Shown here: piece by piece, positions 46,282 through 54,771 of the stretch
How positions within the stretch are numbered: the first letter of the stretch is position 1
Layout: every line of letters starts with the position of its first letter
NCBI RefSeq assembly: GCF_020781975.1
Contig: NZ_JAJGNI010000001.1
Location: forward strand, 186,001-250,000
Length of the DNA: 64,000 bases
Origin: Microbacterium schleiferi
GTDB taxonomy: Bacteria > Actinomycetota > Actinomycetes > Actinomycetales > Microbacteriaceae
Direction of reading: 5' to 3'
The notes under the pieces: model-generated
Seen by the model: only the letters and a program-made list of their open reading frames with translations
Told to the model about the DNA's origin: nothing
Database searches by the model: none
Position numbers and translations under genes: made by a program

Positions 46282-47541
46282 TCACGTGCCGGGATTCGGC
46301 GCCTCCGAGAAAACTGTCTCGACCGCTGCTGACCAGCGTTCGCCCTCCCCGGAGGAGGCCAGTGTATGGCCGCGCGCAACGACGTGATGCATGATCACGC
46401 CGGCAAAATGCCGGAGCGCCCGTTCGGTCTTCAGCGAACTCTCCGAGGGGTTCTCGGGGAGGCGCGCGATCTCAGCATCCAGGAGCTGTTGAACCCACCC
46501 TCGCGCCGCTCGAACCGCCGGCGCGACATCGTGGACCCGACCTGCCCCGGCGTGGCGGAGCGCTGCGTCGGCGACGATCGCTTTCGCATCGGCAAGCGAG
46601 GCGAACTCGTCAAGCGGTGCGTGCAAGCGAATCGTCTCGAGGTCGAGTACCTCGACGCCGTGACGCGCCTGCACGTCGGCGGCGACGTTCCGGGGCATGC
46701 CGAGGTCGATCACCAGGAGCCGCTCGGCTGCGGCTGTCACCGCGGCGCGACCGGCATCCAGCTCGTCGCCGCCGAGCACGACCCGGGTCGTGCAGGTCAC
46801 GATGACATCGGCCGACGCGATCTCGGCGGGAAACGATTCCGGGTCGACCGGGATCAGTCCGTGTCGTTGGGCGAACGCGGGGCCGCGACCGGAGGCCGAA
46901 TGAACACGGATGCCGCGCGCGCCGCGCACGCGTAGTGCCGCCAATGCTGCCGCGGCATACTGACCGGTCCCGATCAGGAGCACGCGGGCGCTTGACCAGT
47001 CGGCGATCCGTGAGGAGGCGAGCTCCAGGGCAAGTCGAACCAGAGAACGACCGGATTCCCCCACGCGCGCCGAGTTCTTGACGGTCCGCGATGTTTCTTT
47101 CGCGCGCTCGAAGAGGTGCTCGAGGGCGCGGGTCGTCATCCCCTCGCCGCGGGCGTCTTCGTAGGCGCGCGTGACCTGACCCGCGATCTCGTCCTCGCCG
47201 ACCACGACCGAGTCCAGGCCCGACGCCACGGCGAACAGATGATGCGCGACACGATTGCCGACGGTGACATCGAGCGTTTCGCGCAGCTCTCGGTAGTCGA
47301 TACCCGAGGCATCGGCCAGCTCGCCGAGCGCGGCAGTGACGGCGGACTCAGCAGAGTGGCCCTCGTCGGGGTCGATATCGAGGTAGGCCTCGAACCGATT
47401 GCAGGTGGCAAGCACGACGGCTCCGCCGATCGACTCGTGGGCGAGGGGGATGTCGCGGCGGACCTCGCCACCCACCTCGGCCAGGCGCTCAAGAGAGGCG
47501 AACGGGGTAGCCCGATGGTTGGCCGATAGGCAGACCAGCAT
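46282..47541 (-). CDS. hemA: Glutamyl-tRNA reductase
   Basis: The 419-residue NADPH enzyme reduces glutamyl-tRNA to glutamate-1-semialdehyde, the first step of C5-pathway tetrapyrrole synthesis. The catalytic Cys is in VVLATCNRFEAYL (about C47), followed by VGEDEIAGQVTRAYEDA and the nucleotide-binding ARVLLIGTGQYA. GAGGAGGAAG 3 bases upstream supports the ATG. It is divergent from hemE across a 41-base gap and is the only haem gene on this strand. Confidence 0.95.
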   Translation of the reverse strand: MLVCLSANHRATPFASLERLAEVGGEVRRDIPLAHESIGGAVVLATCNRFEAYLDIDPDEGHSAESAVTAALGELADASGIDYRELRETLDVTVGNRVAHHLFAVASGLDSVVVGEDEIAGQVTRAYEDARGEGMTTRALEHLFERAKETSRTVKNSARVGESGRSLVRLALELASSRIADWSSARVLLIGTGQYAAAALAALRVRGARGIRVHSASGRGPAFAQRHGLIPVDPESFPAEIASADVIVTCTTRVVLGGDELDAGRAAVTAAAERLLVIDLGMPRNVAADVQARHGVEVLDLETIRLHAPLDEFASLADAKAIVADAALRHAGAGRVHDVAPAVRAARGWVQQLLDAEIARLPENPSESSLKTERALRHFAGVIMHHVVARGHTLASSGEGERWSAAVETVFSEAPNPGT

Positions 47542-47565
47542 CGCTTCCTCCTCGCGTCGACTGGT

Positions 47566-47571
47566 TAGTAT
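47566..47571 (+). promoter_or_regulatory. Putative -10 of the hemE operon
   Basis: TAGTAT lies 11 bases before ATG 47583 in a short AT-rich patch of the 41-base hemA/hemE gap. It predicts a leader of only about 5 bases and no ribosome site is present. Confidence 0.4.
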
Positions 47572-47582
47572 ATCGATTAACT

Positions 47583-48704
47583 ATGCAGCTCTCCGATCAG
47601 CATCCGTTCGTTGCGCACGCGACGAAGGACTCGCACCTCATCCGCGCCTTCGTCGGACACCGACCAGCTATCACCCCCGTGTGGTTCATGCGGCAGGCGG
47701 GGCGTTCCCTTCCCGAGTACCGTGCGCTGCGTGAGGGCAGCTCGATGCTCGACGCCTGCCTCGACCCCGCGCTCGTGAGTGAGATCACGCTGCAGCCCGT
47801 GCGCCGTCACGGCGTGGATGCCGCGATCTTCTTCAGCGACATCGTCGTGCCCCTGATGCTGGCGGGGATCGACGTGCGCATCGTCGCGGGCCGGGGTCCG
47901 GTCTTCTCCCAACCGGTTCGCGCCGGTGCCGACATTGCGCGGGTCACCGCGATCGACCCGCAGACCGTCACCGAGCGGGGCGGGCCGATCATCGAGGCTG
48001 TGCGCCGCACGACCGAGATGCTCGCCGCCGAGTCCGTTACTCGCGGCACGCCGCTCCCGCTCATCGGCTTCGCGGGCGCCCCGTTCACCCTCGCTGCCTA
48101 CCTCGTCGAGGGCGGGCCCTCGAAGGACCATCTCGCCGCGCGCCGCCTGATCCACGAGGACCCGCCCGGGTGGGACGCGCTCACACAGTGGCTCGCCGAC
48201 ATCAGCGGACGCTTCCTCGCCCTCCAGATCGAGGCCGGCGCCAGCGCTGCGCAGTTGTTCGATTCCTGGGCTGGTTCTCTCTCCCCGCGCCTGTACCGGC
48301 AGGCAGCGCTCCCGGCATCCGCTCGAGCACTCGCTCACGTGCGGCAGATCGAACCGCCCGCGGACTCCGGGATGCTGCGGGTCCCGCTCTCGCACTTCGG
48401 TGTCGGCACCGGCGACCTTCTCGCCGACATCGCGAGCCTCGATCTCGACGTCGTCGGAATCGACCACCGGATCGATCTCGACGAGGCCCTGGAGCGGGTA
48501 GGGCGAGAGGTGACAGTGCAGGGGAACCTGGATCCCGCCATGCTGTTCGCTCCCGCCGAGGTCCGCGCCGCGGAGGTCTCCCGGATCATCGCCGCAGGTA
48601 AGGTCGCCCGCGCTCACGTCTTCAACCTCGGGCACGGCGTGCCACCCGAGACGGATCCAGACGTACTCACTGATCTCGTCACGATGGTGCACGATGCGCG
48701 CTGA
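47583..48704 (+). CDS. hemE: Uroporphyrinogen decarboxylase
   Basis: The 373-residue enzyme decarboxylates uroporphyrinogen III to coproporphyrinogen III. Landmarks are VWFMRQAGRSLPEYR near residue 36 (substrate-binding Arg), DAAIFFSDIVVPL with the conserved Asp, GFAGAPFTLAAYLVEGG, and FNLGHGVPPETDPD near the end. It is the first gene of the rightward haem operon. An 18-base tandem duplication begins within its last codons and runs into hemG. Confidence 0.96.
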   Translation: MQLSDQHPFVAHATKDSHLIRAFVGHRPAITPVWFMRQAGRSLPEYRALREGSSMLDACLDPALVSEITLQPVRRHGVDAAIFFSDIVVPLMLAGIDVRIVAGRGPVFSQPVRAGADIARVTAIDPQTVTERGGPIIEAVRRTTEMLAAESVTRGTPLPLIGFAGAPFTLAAYLVEGGPSKDHLAARRLIHEDPPGWDALTQWLADISGRFLALQIEAGASAAQLFDSWAGSLSPRLYRQAALPASARALAHVRQIEPPADSGMLRVPLSHFGVGTGDLLADIASLDLDVVGIDHRIDLDEALERVGREVTVQGNLDPAMLFAPAEVRAAEVSRIIAAGKVARAHVFNLGHGVPPETDPDVLTDLVTMVHDAR

Positions 48705-48728
48705 TGACACGATGCGCGCTGATGACAC
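48693..48728 (+). repeat. 18-base tandem duplication at the hemE/hemG junction
   Basis: GATGCGCGCTGATGACAC occurs twice in direct succession (48693-48710, 48711-48728). The first copy contains the hemE stop and one in-frame hemG ATG; the second copy contains another hemG ATG. Confidence 0.95.
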
Positions 48729-50082
48729 GGTGACCGCGGATGTCTGCGTGATCGGGGCCGGAATGGCGGGCCTCGTGATCGCCACCGAAACCGCCGCCGC
48801 GGGCCTTCGAACGGTGCTCGTCGAGGCCTCGGGCCAGGTCGGCGGCATGCTCGCGCCGATCGGCGTCGGTGGCCTGACCGTGGATGCCGGTGCCGAGTCG
48901 TTCGCAACGCGTACCGACGCGGTGACCGACCTCATTGGCCAGTGGCACCTTCCCGTTGCCGTCACGACGCCGAACCCCGCCGGAGCGTGGCTCGTTGCAG
49001 CAGGCGACGCCGGGGTCACCCGCGCGCCTCTGCCGCGCCGCAGCGTGCTGGGGATTCCCGCCGATCCCGACGCCGACGACATCGCACCTCTCGTTCCGGG
49101 ACGTAGCGAGAAGCTGCTCCCGGTCCCGGCCGAGGAACCGTCGCTGTTCGAGCTCGTCGCATCTCGACTCGGCCCTGATCTGGCCGACACTCTCGTCGAT
49201 ACCGTGTGCCGTGGCGTCTACTCGCGCCCCTCCCGTGACCTGAAGCTGTCGGTCGTTCATCCACAGCTCTGGCGCCGCTTCTCGCAGACCGGCTCGCTCA
49301 CTGGCGCTGTCGCCGAGCTTGCCGCCGGACCCCGCCCAGGAAGCGCGGTGGCAGGCATCGTCGGAGGCATGTGGCGGCTTCCGCGCGAGCTCGCTTCCCG
49401 TGCGCGGGCGGCAGGCGCAACGATCCTGATGGATGCGCCCGTTCGCAGCATCCAGGGGGCCGGCGCTGCAGGCGCGAGCGATGATGCGGTCATCGTGGAT
49501 GCCGGCAGTACGCCGATCCGCGCCCGAACCGTCGTCGTCGCGACCGGCCGCGAGGAGGCGCTGCGTCTGCTGGGATCGGCAGCAGACGGTGACGGTACGC
49601 CGGTCGAACTCGCGATAGCGCTCGTGCACGCGCCGGGCCTCGATGCTCATCCGGTCGGCACTGGCGCGCTCATCGCCGACGCTGCACCCATCGACGCGAA
49701 GGCGCTCACCCACGCTAACGCGAAATGGGCGTGGGTGGATGACGCGCTCAGCGAGCGCCTCGGGCCCCATCACCACATCGTTCGGTTGTCGGCGCGTGAC
49801 GGTGCCGCTGATGCGTTCGACGAGGAATCCGTCGCAGCTGCGATCACGGCAGTCACCGGCGTCACCGTTGCGCCGGTGGACGTTCGTGAGTTGCACATAC
49901 GGCGGTGGCACGCGTCGTCGTCGTCATCGTCTGTGTCTGCTGTCGCCGCCGATTCCCGCATCTACCTCGCCGGCGCCACTGTCGCCGGTACCGGGCTCGC
50001 GTCGGTCATCCCGCACGCGCGCGAGGTCGCAGCATCCCTCGTTCGCGCGCTCGCAGCGCCCCCGCTCGCGTCAGCTTCGTAA
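48694..50082 (+). CDS. hemG: Coproporphyrinogen III oxidase / protoporphyrinogen oxidase, HemY/CgoX type
   Basis: The 462-residue FAD enzyme has the dinucleotide site VCVIGAGMAGLVIATETAAA (18-37) ending with the ribose-binding Glu in VLVEASGQVGG, and a C-terminal FAD motif IYLAGATVAGTGLASVIPHA. With HemQ and ferrochelatase beside it, its natural role is most likely oxidation of coproporphyrinogen III to coproporphyrin III with oxygen. The first ATG overlaps hemE by 11 bases; ATG 48712 in the second copy of the 18-base repeat is equally possible and would remove six residues. HemY or CgoX would be a more exact symbol. Confidence 0.88.
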   Translation: MRADDTMRADDTVTADVCVIGAGMAGLVIATETAAAGLRTVLVEASGQVGGMLAPIGVGGLTVDAGAESFATRTDAVTDLIGQWHLPVAVTTPNPAGAWLVAAGDAGVTRAPLPRRSVLGIPADPDADDIAPLVPGRSEKLLPVPAEEPSLFELVASRLGPDLADTLVDTVCRGVYSRPSRDLKLSVVHPQLWRRFSQTGSLTGAVAELAAGPRPGSAVAGIVGGMWRLPRELASRARAAGATILMDAPVRSIQGAGAAGASDDAVIVDAGSTPIRARTVVVATGREEALRLLGSAADGDGTPVELAIALVHAPGLDAHPVGTGALIADAAPIDAKALTHANAKWAWVDDALSERLGPHHHIVRLSARDGAADAFDEESVAAAITAVTGVTVAPVDVRELHIRRWHASSSSSSVSAVAADSRIYLAGATVAGTGLASVIPHAREVAASLVRALAAPPLASAS

Positions 50083-50114
50083 ACCCCGCACCGCCGTCCC
50101 TACCTGGAGGAATC

Positions 50115-50810
50115 GTGACCGATCCCGCTACCCCCGACGCTTCGACGCCCGGCGACGAGTCCCTGCCCGCTGGCTACACCCTCTTCACCGTGCTCGCGGT
50201 ACCGCGCGTGGCGGCGCCGGAGTTCGGTGACCTGGAGCGCGAGGTCGCAGAGCTTCCCGCCGCCGGCGTGACCCTGCGCGGGCTCTACGACGTCACCGGC
50301 ATGCGCGCGGATGCCGACCTCATGGTGTGGCTGCACGGCGAGGACCCGGCTGCACTCCAGGCTGCACTGCGCCGGCTTCGTCGCACCTCGGCGCTGCGTG
50401 AGGCGAGCATCACGTGGAGTGCCATGGGCGTTCACCGCGAGGCCGAGTTCAACAAGCGACATGTTCCCGGATACCTGCGCGGGGAGGCACCCCGCGAATG
50501 GCTCTGCCTCTACCCGTTCGTGCGCAGCTACGAGTGGTACCTGCTGCCCGAGCAGGAGCGCTCAGCGATGCTCGCCGAGCACGGCCGCAAAGGCAGCGCT
50601 TTCCGTGATGTCGTGGCCAACACGGTCTCGACTTTCGCGCTCAGCGACTACGAGTGGCTCTTGCCGTTGGAAAGCGACAACCTGCTGAGCCTTGTCGACA
50701 TGATGCGCGATCTTCGCGCGACGGATGCCCGCCGTCATGTGCGTGAGGAAGTCCCGTTCTTCACCGGGAGACGCGTCGAGGTCGGCGAGCTCGAGGACGT
50801 CCTGTCGTGA
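50115..50810 (+). CDS. hemQ: Coproheme decarboxylase HemQ/ChdC (chlorite-dismutase family)
   Basis: The 231-residue protein converts coproheme III to haem b using peroxide. It has EFNKRHVPGY (H116), CLYPFVRSYEWYLLP (Y133) and MLAEHGRKG (H156). The spacing of these three residues equals that of the distal His, catalytic Tyr and proximal His reported for actinobacterial ChdC (118/135/158 in Corynebacterium, from memory). GTG start with GGAGGAA 4 bases upstream. The stop overlaps the hemH start by 4 bases. Confidence 0.94.
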   Translation: MTDPATPDASTPGDESLPAGYTLFTVLAVPRVAAPEFGDLEREVAELPAAGVTLRGLYDVTGMRADADLMVWLHGEDPAALQAALRRLRRTSALREASITWSAMGVHREAEFNKRHVPGYLRGEAPREWLCLYPFVRSYEWYLLPEQERSAMLAEHGRKGSAFRDVVANTVSTFALSDYEWLLPLESDNLLSLVDMMRDLRATDARRHVREEVPFFTGRRVEVGELEDVLS

Positions 50811-52021
50811 CCGCCGAGAACTTCCGGCCCAAGCCCCCGCACGCGACCGGTGCCTACTGCGCGCCGGGGGCTGCGGTGTGCGGTGCGACGCCCGCGGCGG
50901 AATCCGGCCCGGCACACGTGGAAGAACCCGTCGCGTACGACGCGCTGCTGCTGCTCGGGTTCGGTGGACCCGAGGGGCAGGATGACGTCATCCCGTTTCT
51001 ACGCAACGTCACGGCCGGCCGCGGCATCCCCGACGAGCGCCTCGAGGAGGTCGCGCACCACTACCGCCACTTCGGTGGGGTCTCACCCATCAACCAGCAG
51101 AACCGCGACCTGGTCGCCGCCCTCGATGCCGAGCTTCGCGCGCGCGGCATCGACCTGCCGGTGTACTGGGGAAATCGCAACTGGATGCCGTACGTCGCCG
51201 ACGCCGTGCAGCAGCTGCACGCCGACGGTCACCGGCGCGTCCTGGCGCTGGCAACGAGCGCCTACAGCTCCTATTCGTCGTGCCGGCAGTACCGGGAGGA
51301 CCTCGCCGATGCGCTCGAGGCGACAGGTGTCGGGGAGCAGCTGCAGATCGACAAGGTCGCCCAGTTCTTCGATCACCCGGGCTTCGTGACTCCCTTCGTC
51401 GATGGCATCCGGTCGGGGCTGGAGAAGCTGCGAGAGCACGGCATCGAGAAGCCGGACGAGGTTGAGGTGCTCTTCTCGACGCACTCGATTCCCGTCGCCG
51501 ATGCCGAACGCTCCGGTCCGCGCGACCACGACTTCGGGCCGGGCGGCGCCTATGCCGCTCAGCACACCGCCGTCGCGGAGCAGATCATGCGAACGCTCGG
51601 GTCCGAGAGCCCCTGGCAACTCGTCTACCAGAGCCGCTCAGGGCCGCCGTCGGTGCCGTGGCTCGAGCCCGACGTCAATGACGCGATCGCCGCGCTGCCC
51701 GCGCAGGGCCGGCGCGGAGTGGTGATCGTTCCCCTCGGGTTTGTCAGCGACCACATGGAAGTCATGTGGGACCTCGACACCGAAGCCATCGAGACCGCCA
51801 CCGAGCTCGGTCTTGTCGCCGTACGCACCGCGACCCCGGGAACATCGCCCACCTACGTCGCGGGCCTCGTTGACCTCATCGAGGAGCGGCTGAACGGGAC
51901 CCCGGCATCGCAGCGCCCGCGAGTCACCTCGCTCGGTCCGTGGTTCGACGTGTGCCGGCCCGGATGCTGCGAGAACGCCAGGCTGGGCTTCCGCCCGGCG
52001 CTCGCGGGGTTGACGCCGTGA
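50807..52021 (+). CDS. hemH: Ferrochelatase (coproporphyrin type), with likely [2Fe-2S] cysteines
   Basis: The 404-residue enzyme inserts iron into coproporphyrin III. The chelatase core starts at YDALLLLGFGGPEG (44-57); the metal-site His is in FSTHSIPVADAE and QSRSGPPSVPWLEPD contains the second site. Cys159 in SSYSSCRQY with C383, C387 and C388 in CRPGCC match the cluster-binding pattern reported in actinobacterial ferrochelatases. The first 43 residues, including two Cys, are an extra N-terminal extension. The GTG overlaps the hemQ stop by 4 bases. Confidence 0.94.
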   Translation: MTAENFRPKPPHATGAYCAPGAAVCGATPAAESGPAHVEEPVAYDALLLLGFGGPEGQDDVIPFLRNVTAGRGIPDERLEEVAHHYRHFGGVSPINQQNRDLVAALDAELRARGIDLPVYWGNRNWMPYVADAVQQLHADGHRRVLALATSAYSSYSSCRQYREDLADALEATGVGEQLQIDKVAQFFDHPGFVTPFVDGIRSGLEKLREHGIEKPDEVEVLFSTHSIPVADAERSGPRDHDFGPGGAYAAQHTAVAEQIMRTLGSESPWQLVYQSRSGPPSVPWLEPDVNDAIAALPAQGRRGVVIVPLGFVSDHMEVMWDLDTEAIETATELGLVAVRTATPGTSPTYVAGLVDLIEERLNGTPASQRPRVTSLGPWFDVCRPGCCENARLGFRPALAGLTP

Positions 52022-52941
52022 CCGTGCGCTTGGGGACCCGGGCCAGCACGCTGGCGATGACGCAGTCCGGGACGGTGGCACGGATGCTGACAGCATCGTC
52101 AGGCCTCGAGGTCGAGCTCGTCCCCCTCACGACGCACGGTGATGTCGCTACCGGCTCGCTCGCGTCGCTGGGCGGCACGGGTGTGTTCGCGACGGCCCTG
52201 CGCGAAGCGCTGCTCGCGGGGGAGTGCGACCTGATCGTTCACTCCCTCAAGGACCTGCCGAACGCCGCTTACCCGGGCCTGACGCTGATCGCAATTCCCG
52301 AGCGCGAAGGTCAGCGTGACGCACTGTGTTCGCGCGGCGGCGTGACCCTTGCGGAGCTCCCCGCCGGCGCGCGCGTGGGGACCGGCTCCCCGCGCCGGGC
52401 CGCTCAGGTGCTGGAGCGGCGGCCTGATCTCGTTGTCGCCGACATCCGCGGCAATGTCGACACGCGCCTGCGCAAGGTCACAGACGGCGAGTATGACGCG
52501 ATCGTCCTGGCAGAAGCGGGCCTTTGCCGGATCGGTCGGGACGGCGAGATCTCGGAGCTGTTCGACCTGCACGCGTGGCCGACCTCGGCAGGTCAAGGGG
52601 CACTGGCGATCGAGATCCGCACGGCTGATACGACCACCGAGCTGGGCCGCGCCCTGCGGGGCCTGAACGATCCTGCCGCCGCGATCCCCGCGCTCGTGGA
52701 GCGGGCGGTGCTCGCAGAGCTAGAAGCCGGCTGTGCTGCGCCTGTCGGTATCTCTGCGATCCAGAACGGCGAGAGCGTGGAGGTCGCCGCGACGGTCTAT
52801 CGCCGCGACGGGTCGCGCAGCATCCGTGTCGAGGACGCCGCGCCAGTCGCCGTCGTCGCCGAACCGGCGGGCCGGGCGGCGCTTGCTGAACGGGTCGTGC
52901 GGGTGCTCCGAGATCGCGGGGTCGATGAGCTCGATGACTGA
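52018..52941 (+). CDS. hemC: Hydroxymethylbilane synthase (porphobilinogen deaminase)
   Basis: The 307-residue enzyme joins four porphobilinogens to hydroxymethylbilane. It starts VRLGTRASTLAMTQSG, has HSLKDLP, GTGSPRRAAQV, ADIRGNVDTRLRK and the dipyrromethane-cofactor Cys in ELEAGCAAPVG (C239). The GTG at 52018 overlaps the hemH stop by 4 bases (GTGA); upstream in-frame starts would lie inside hemH. Confidence 0.96.
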   Translation: MTVRLGTRASTLAMTQSGTVARMLTASSGLEVELVPLTTHGDVATGSLASLGGTGVFATALREALLAGECDLIVHSLKDLPNAAYPGLTLIAIPEREGQRDALCSRGGVTLAELPAGARVGTGSPRRAAQVLERRPDLVVADIRGNVDTRLRKVTDGEYDAIVLAEAGLCRIGRDGEISELFDLHAWPTSAGQGALAIEIRTADTTTELGRALRGLNDPAAAIPALVERAVLAELEAGCAAPVGISAIQNGESVEVAATVYRRDGSRSIRVEDAAPVAVVAEPAGRAALAERVVRVLRDRGVDELDD

Positions 52942-53707
52942 AGCACTCGCCGGACGCACGGTGCTCGTGCCGCGCGGTGGAGCATGGGGTGAGCGCGTCG
53001 CGCGCCTTCTTGCAGACCGCGGTGCCGTGCCCGTGATTGCGCCGCTGATCGAGACCAAGCCCCCGCGCGACCTCGAGGCCCGGGACCGGTTCTTCGCCGA
53101 CCTCGCCGCCGGCACCTACGACTGGGTGTTCATCACCAGTGCCGCTGCGGTCGAACACCTGCGCGCTGCGGGCATCGAGATTCCTGCTGCCACGCGCGTC
53201 GCCGCGGTCGGGCGTGCAACCGCTCGCGCTGTCGTGGATGCCGGGTTCGAGGTCGACTTCATTCCCGCCGGGCGCTCGTCGGCGTTGGCCCTCACCCAGC
53301 AGTGGTGCTCGGCCCATGATCCTGCGGGCGTCGGGCGGTGCCTCGTGTTGCGCTCCGACCTCGCGATGGCGGTCGTCAGCGACGAGCTGGAAGTCCGCGG
53401 CTACGACGTGGAAGTCTGTATCGCTTACCGGACGGTGGGGGTCGACCTTCCGGATGAGATCGTCGACGATCTGCGATCGGGGCGGATCGACACGGTGCTG
53501 CTCACCTCGACGAGCGTCGTGCGCGAACTCAGTCACCAGGTCGGCGTGCTTCCGCCGAACACGGTCCTCGCCTCGCTCGGCCCCGGCACGACCCGGGATG
53601 CCGAACGCCGGGCCCTCACCGTGACGCTGACCGCCCCCGAACAATCCATCGAATCCCTCCTCGCCGAGCTGTCCTCCCTCTCGCCGAGTTGTCCTTCCCC
53701 CAGCTGA
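52934..53707 (+). CDS. hemD: Uroporphyrinogen-III synthase
   Basis: The 257-residue protein closes the tetrapyrrole ring with inversion of ring D. HemD sequences are poorly conserved; here the two-domain pattern is visible in [52 protein letters not shown] and [13 protein letters not shown] with [13 protein letters not shown]. The ATG at 52934 overlaps hemC by 8 bases; ATG 52925 is an alternative. The last 15 residues (from SSLSPS) are encoded by a 20-base tandem repeat and do not look like native HemD. Confidence 0.9.
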   Translation: MTEALAGRTVLVPRGGAWGERVARLLADRGAVPVIAPLIETKPPRDLEARDRFFADLAAGTYDWVFITSAAAVEHLRAAGIEIPAATRVAAVGRATARAVVDAGFEVDFIPAGRSSALALTQQWCSAHDPAGVGRCLVLRSDLAMAVVSDELEVRGYDVEVCIAYRTVGVDLPDEIVDDLRSGRIDTVLLTSTSVVRELSHQVGVLPPNTVLASLGPGTTRDAERRALTVTLTAPEQSIESLLAELSSLSPSCPSPS

Positions 53708-53742
53708 GTTGTCCTCTTTCCAGCCGAGTTGTCCTTCCTCTC
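53663..53742 (+). repeat. Four tandem copies of a 20-base unit across the hemD stop codon
   Basis: Units begin at 53663, 53683, 53703 and 53723 and follow GCCGAGTTGTCCTTCCTCTC with few differences; a fifth partial copy starts at 53743. The hemD stop (TGA, 53705-53707) lies in the third unit. Because 20 is not a multiple of three, each unit is read in a new frame. The remaining part fills the hemD-hemB gap. Confidence 0.9.
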
Positions 53743-53769
53743 GCCGATCTGCACCCCGGAGTTCCGTCC

Positions 53770-54771
53770 ATGACGACCTATCCCACCCACCGCCCGCGGC
53801 GCCTGCGACAGAGCCCCGCGATGCGCCGACTCGTCACTGAGCACACGCTGTCGGCATCCGCCCTCGTGCTCCCCGTGTTCGTGACCGAGCGGGACGAACC
53901 GCAGTCCATCGCGACGATGCCGGGAGTGCGGCAAGAAACGCTCGAGACGCTGCCGCAGGTCGTTGACGCGGCGGCGGATGCCGGGCTCGGCGGCGTCATG
54001 CTGTTCGGTGTGCCGCTCGTTCGTGACGCGACAGGGTCGGGCGCGACCGACCCGGACGGCATCCTCAACCGCGCTACCCGCGTCGCCCGGACAGCGGCGG
54101 CTGGACGGCTCACTGTGCAGGCGGATCTCTGCCTTGACGAGTTCACCGACCACGGACACTGCGGTGTCCTCGATGCGCGGGGTGGGGTCGACAACGACGC
54201 GACGCTCGATCGGTACACGGCAATGGCGCTCGCCCAGGCTGACGCCGGAGCCGAGATCCTGGGTCTGTCGGGAATGATGGACGGTCAGGTCGCCGCGGTT
54301 CGCGAAGCGCTCGATGCGGCGGGGCGAACGGATGTCGTGCTCCTGGCGTACTCGGCGAAGTACGCGTCTGCGTTCTACGGCCCGTTCCGCGACGCCGTGG
54401 AATCCACGCTCGTCGGTGACCGCAAGACATATCAGCTCGACCCGGCGAACGGCCGGGAGGGGCTGCTGGAGGCGTCCCGCGACATCGAGGAGGGCGCCGA
54501 CATCGTCATGGTGAAACCCGCGGGCCCCTACCTCGACGTTCTCGCGGCCGTAGCCGAGCACTCGCCGATCCCCGTGTGGGCGTACCAGGTGTCGGGGGAG
54601 TACGCGATGGTCGAGCTCGCAGCTGCGGCGGGTGCCATCGACCGTGACCGCGCGATCATCGAGTCTCTCGTCGGCATCCGTCGGACGGGAGCAGACGCGA
54701 TCCTGACGTACTGGGCCCTGGAGGTCGGGCAACTGCTGCGCGACGGGCACGGCGCTGGAGGTGCGCGATGA
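53770..54771 (+). CDS. hemB: Porphobilinogen synthase (delta-aminolevulinic acid dehydratase)
   Basis: The 333-residue enzyme condenses two aminolevulinates to porphobilinogen. The two Schiff-base lysines lie in [16 protein letters not shown] and [12 protein letters not shown]. The metal loop reads [14 protein letters not shown], with C121 and C131 but D123 where the E. coli zinc enzyme has Cys. YQVSGEYAM is also present. GGAG lies 8 bases before ATG 53770. The ATGA overlap joins it to hemL. It is the only haem gene not overlapping its upstream neighbour since the tandem repeat lies between. Confidence 0.95.
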   Translation: MTTYPTHRPRRLRQSPAMRRLVTEHTLSASALVLPVFVTERDEPQSIATMPGVRQETLETLPQVVDAAADAGLGGVMLFGVPLVRDATGSGATDPDGILNRATRVARTAAAGRLTVQADLCLDEFTDHGHCGVLDARGGVDNDATLDRYTAMALAQADAGAEILGLSGMMDGQVAAVREALDAAGRTDVVLLAYSAKYASAFYGPFRDAVESTLVGDRKTYQLDPANGREGLLEASRDIEEGADIVMVKPAGPYLDVLAAVAEHSPIPVWAYQVSGEYAMVELAAAAGAIDRDRAIIESLVGIRRTGADAILTYWALEVGQLLRDGHGAGGAR

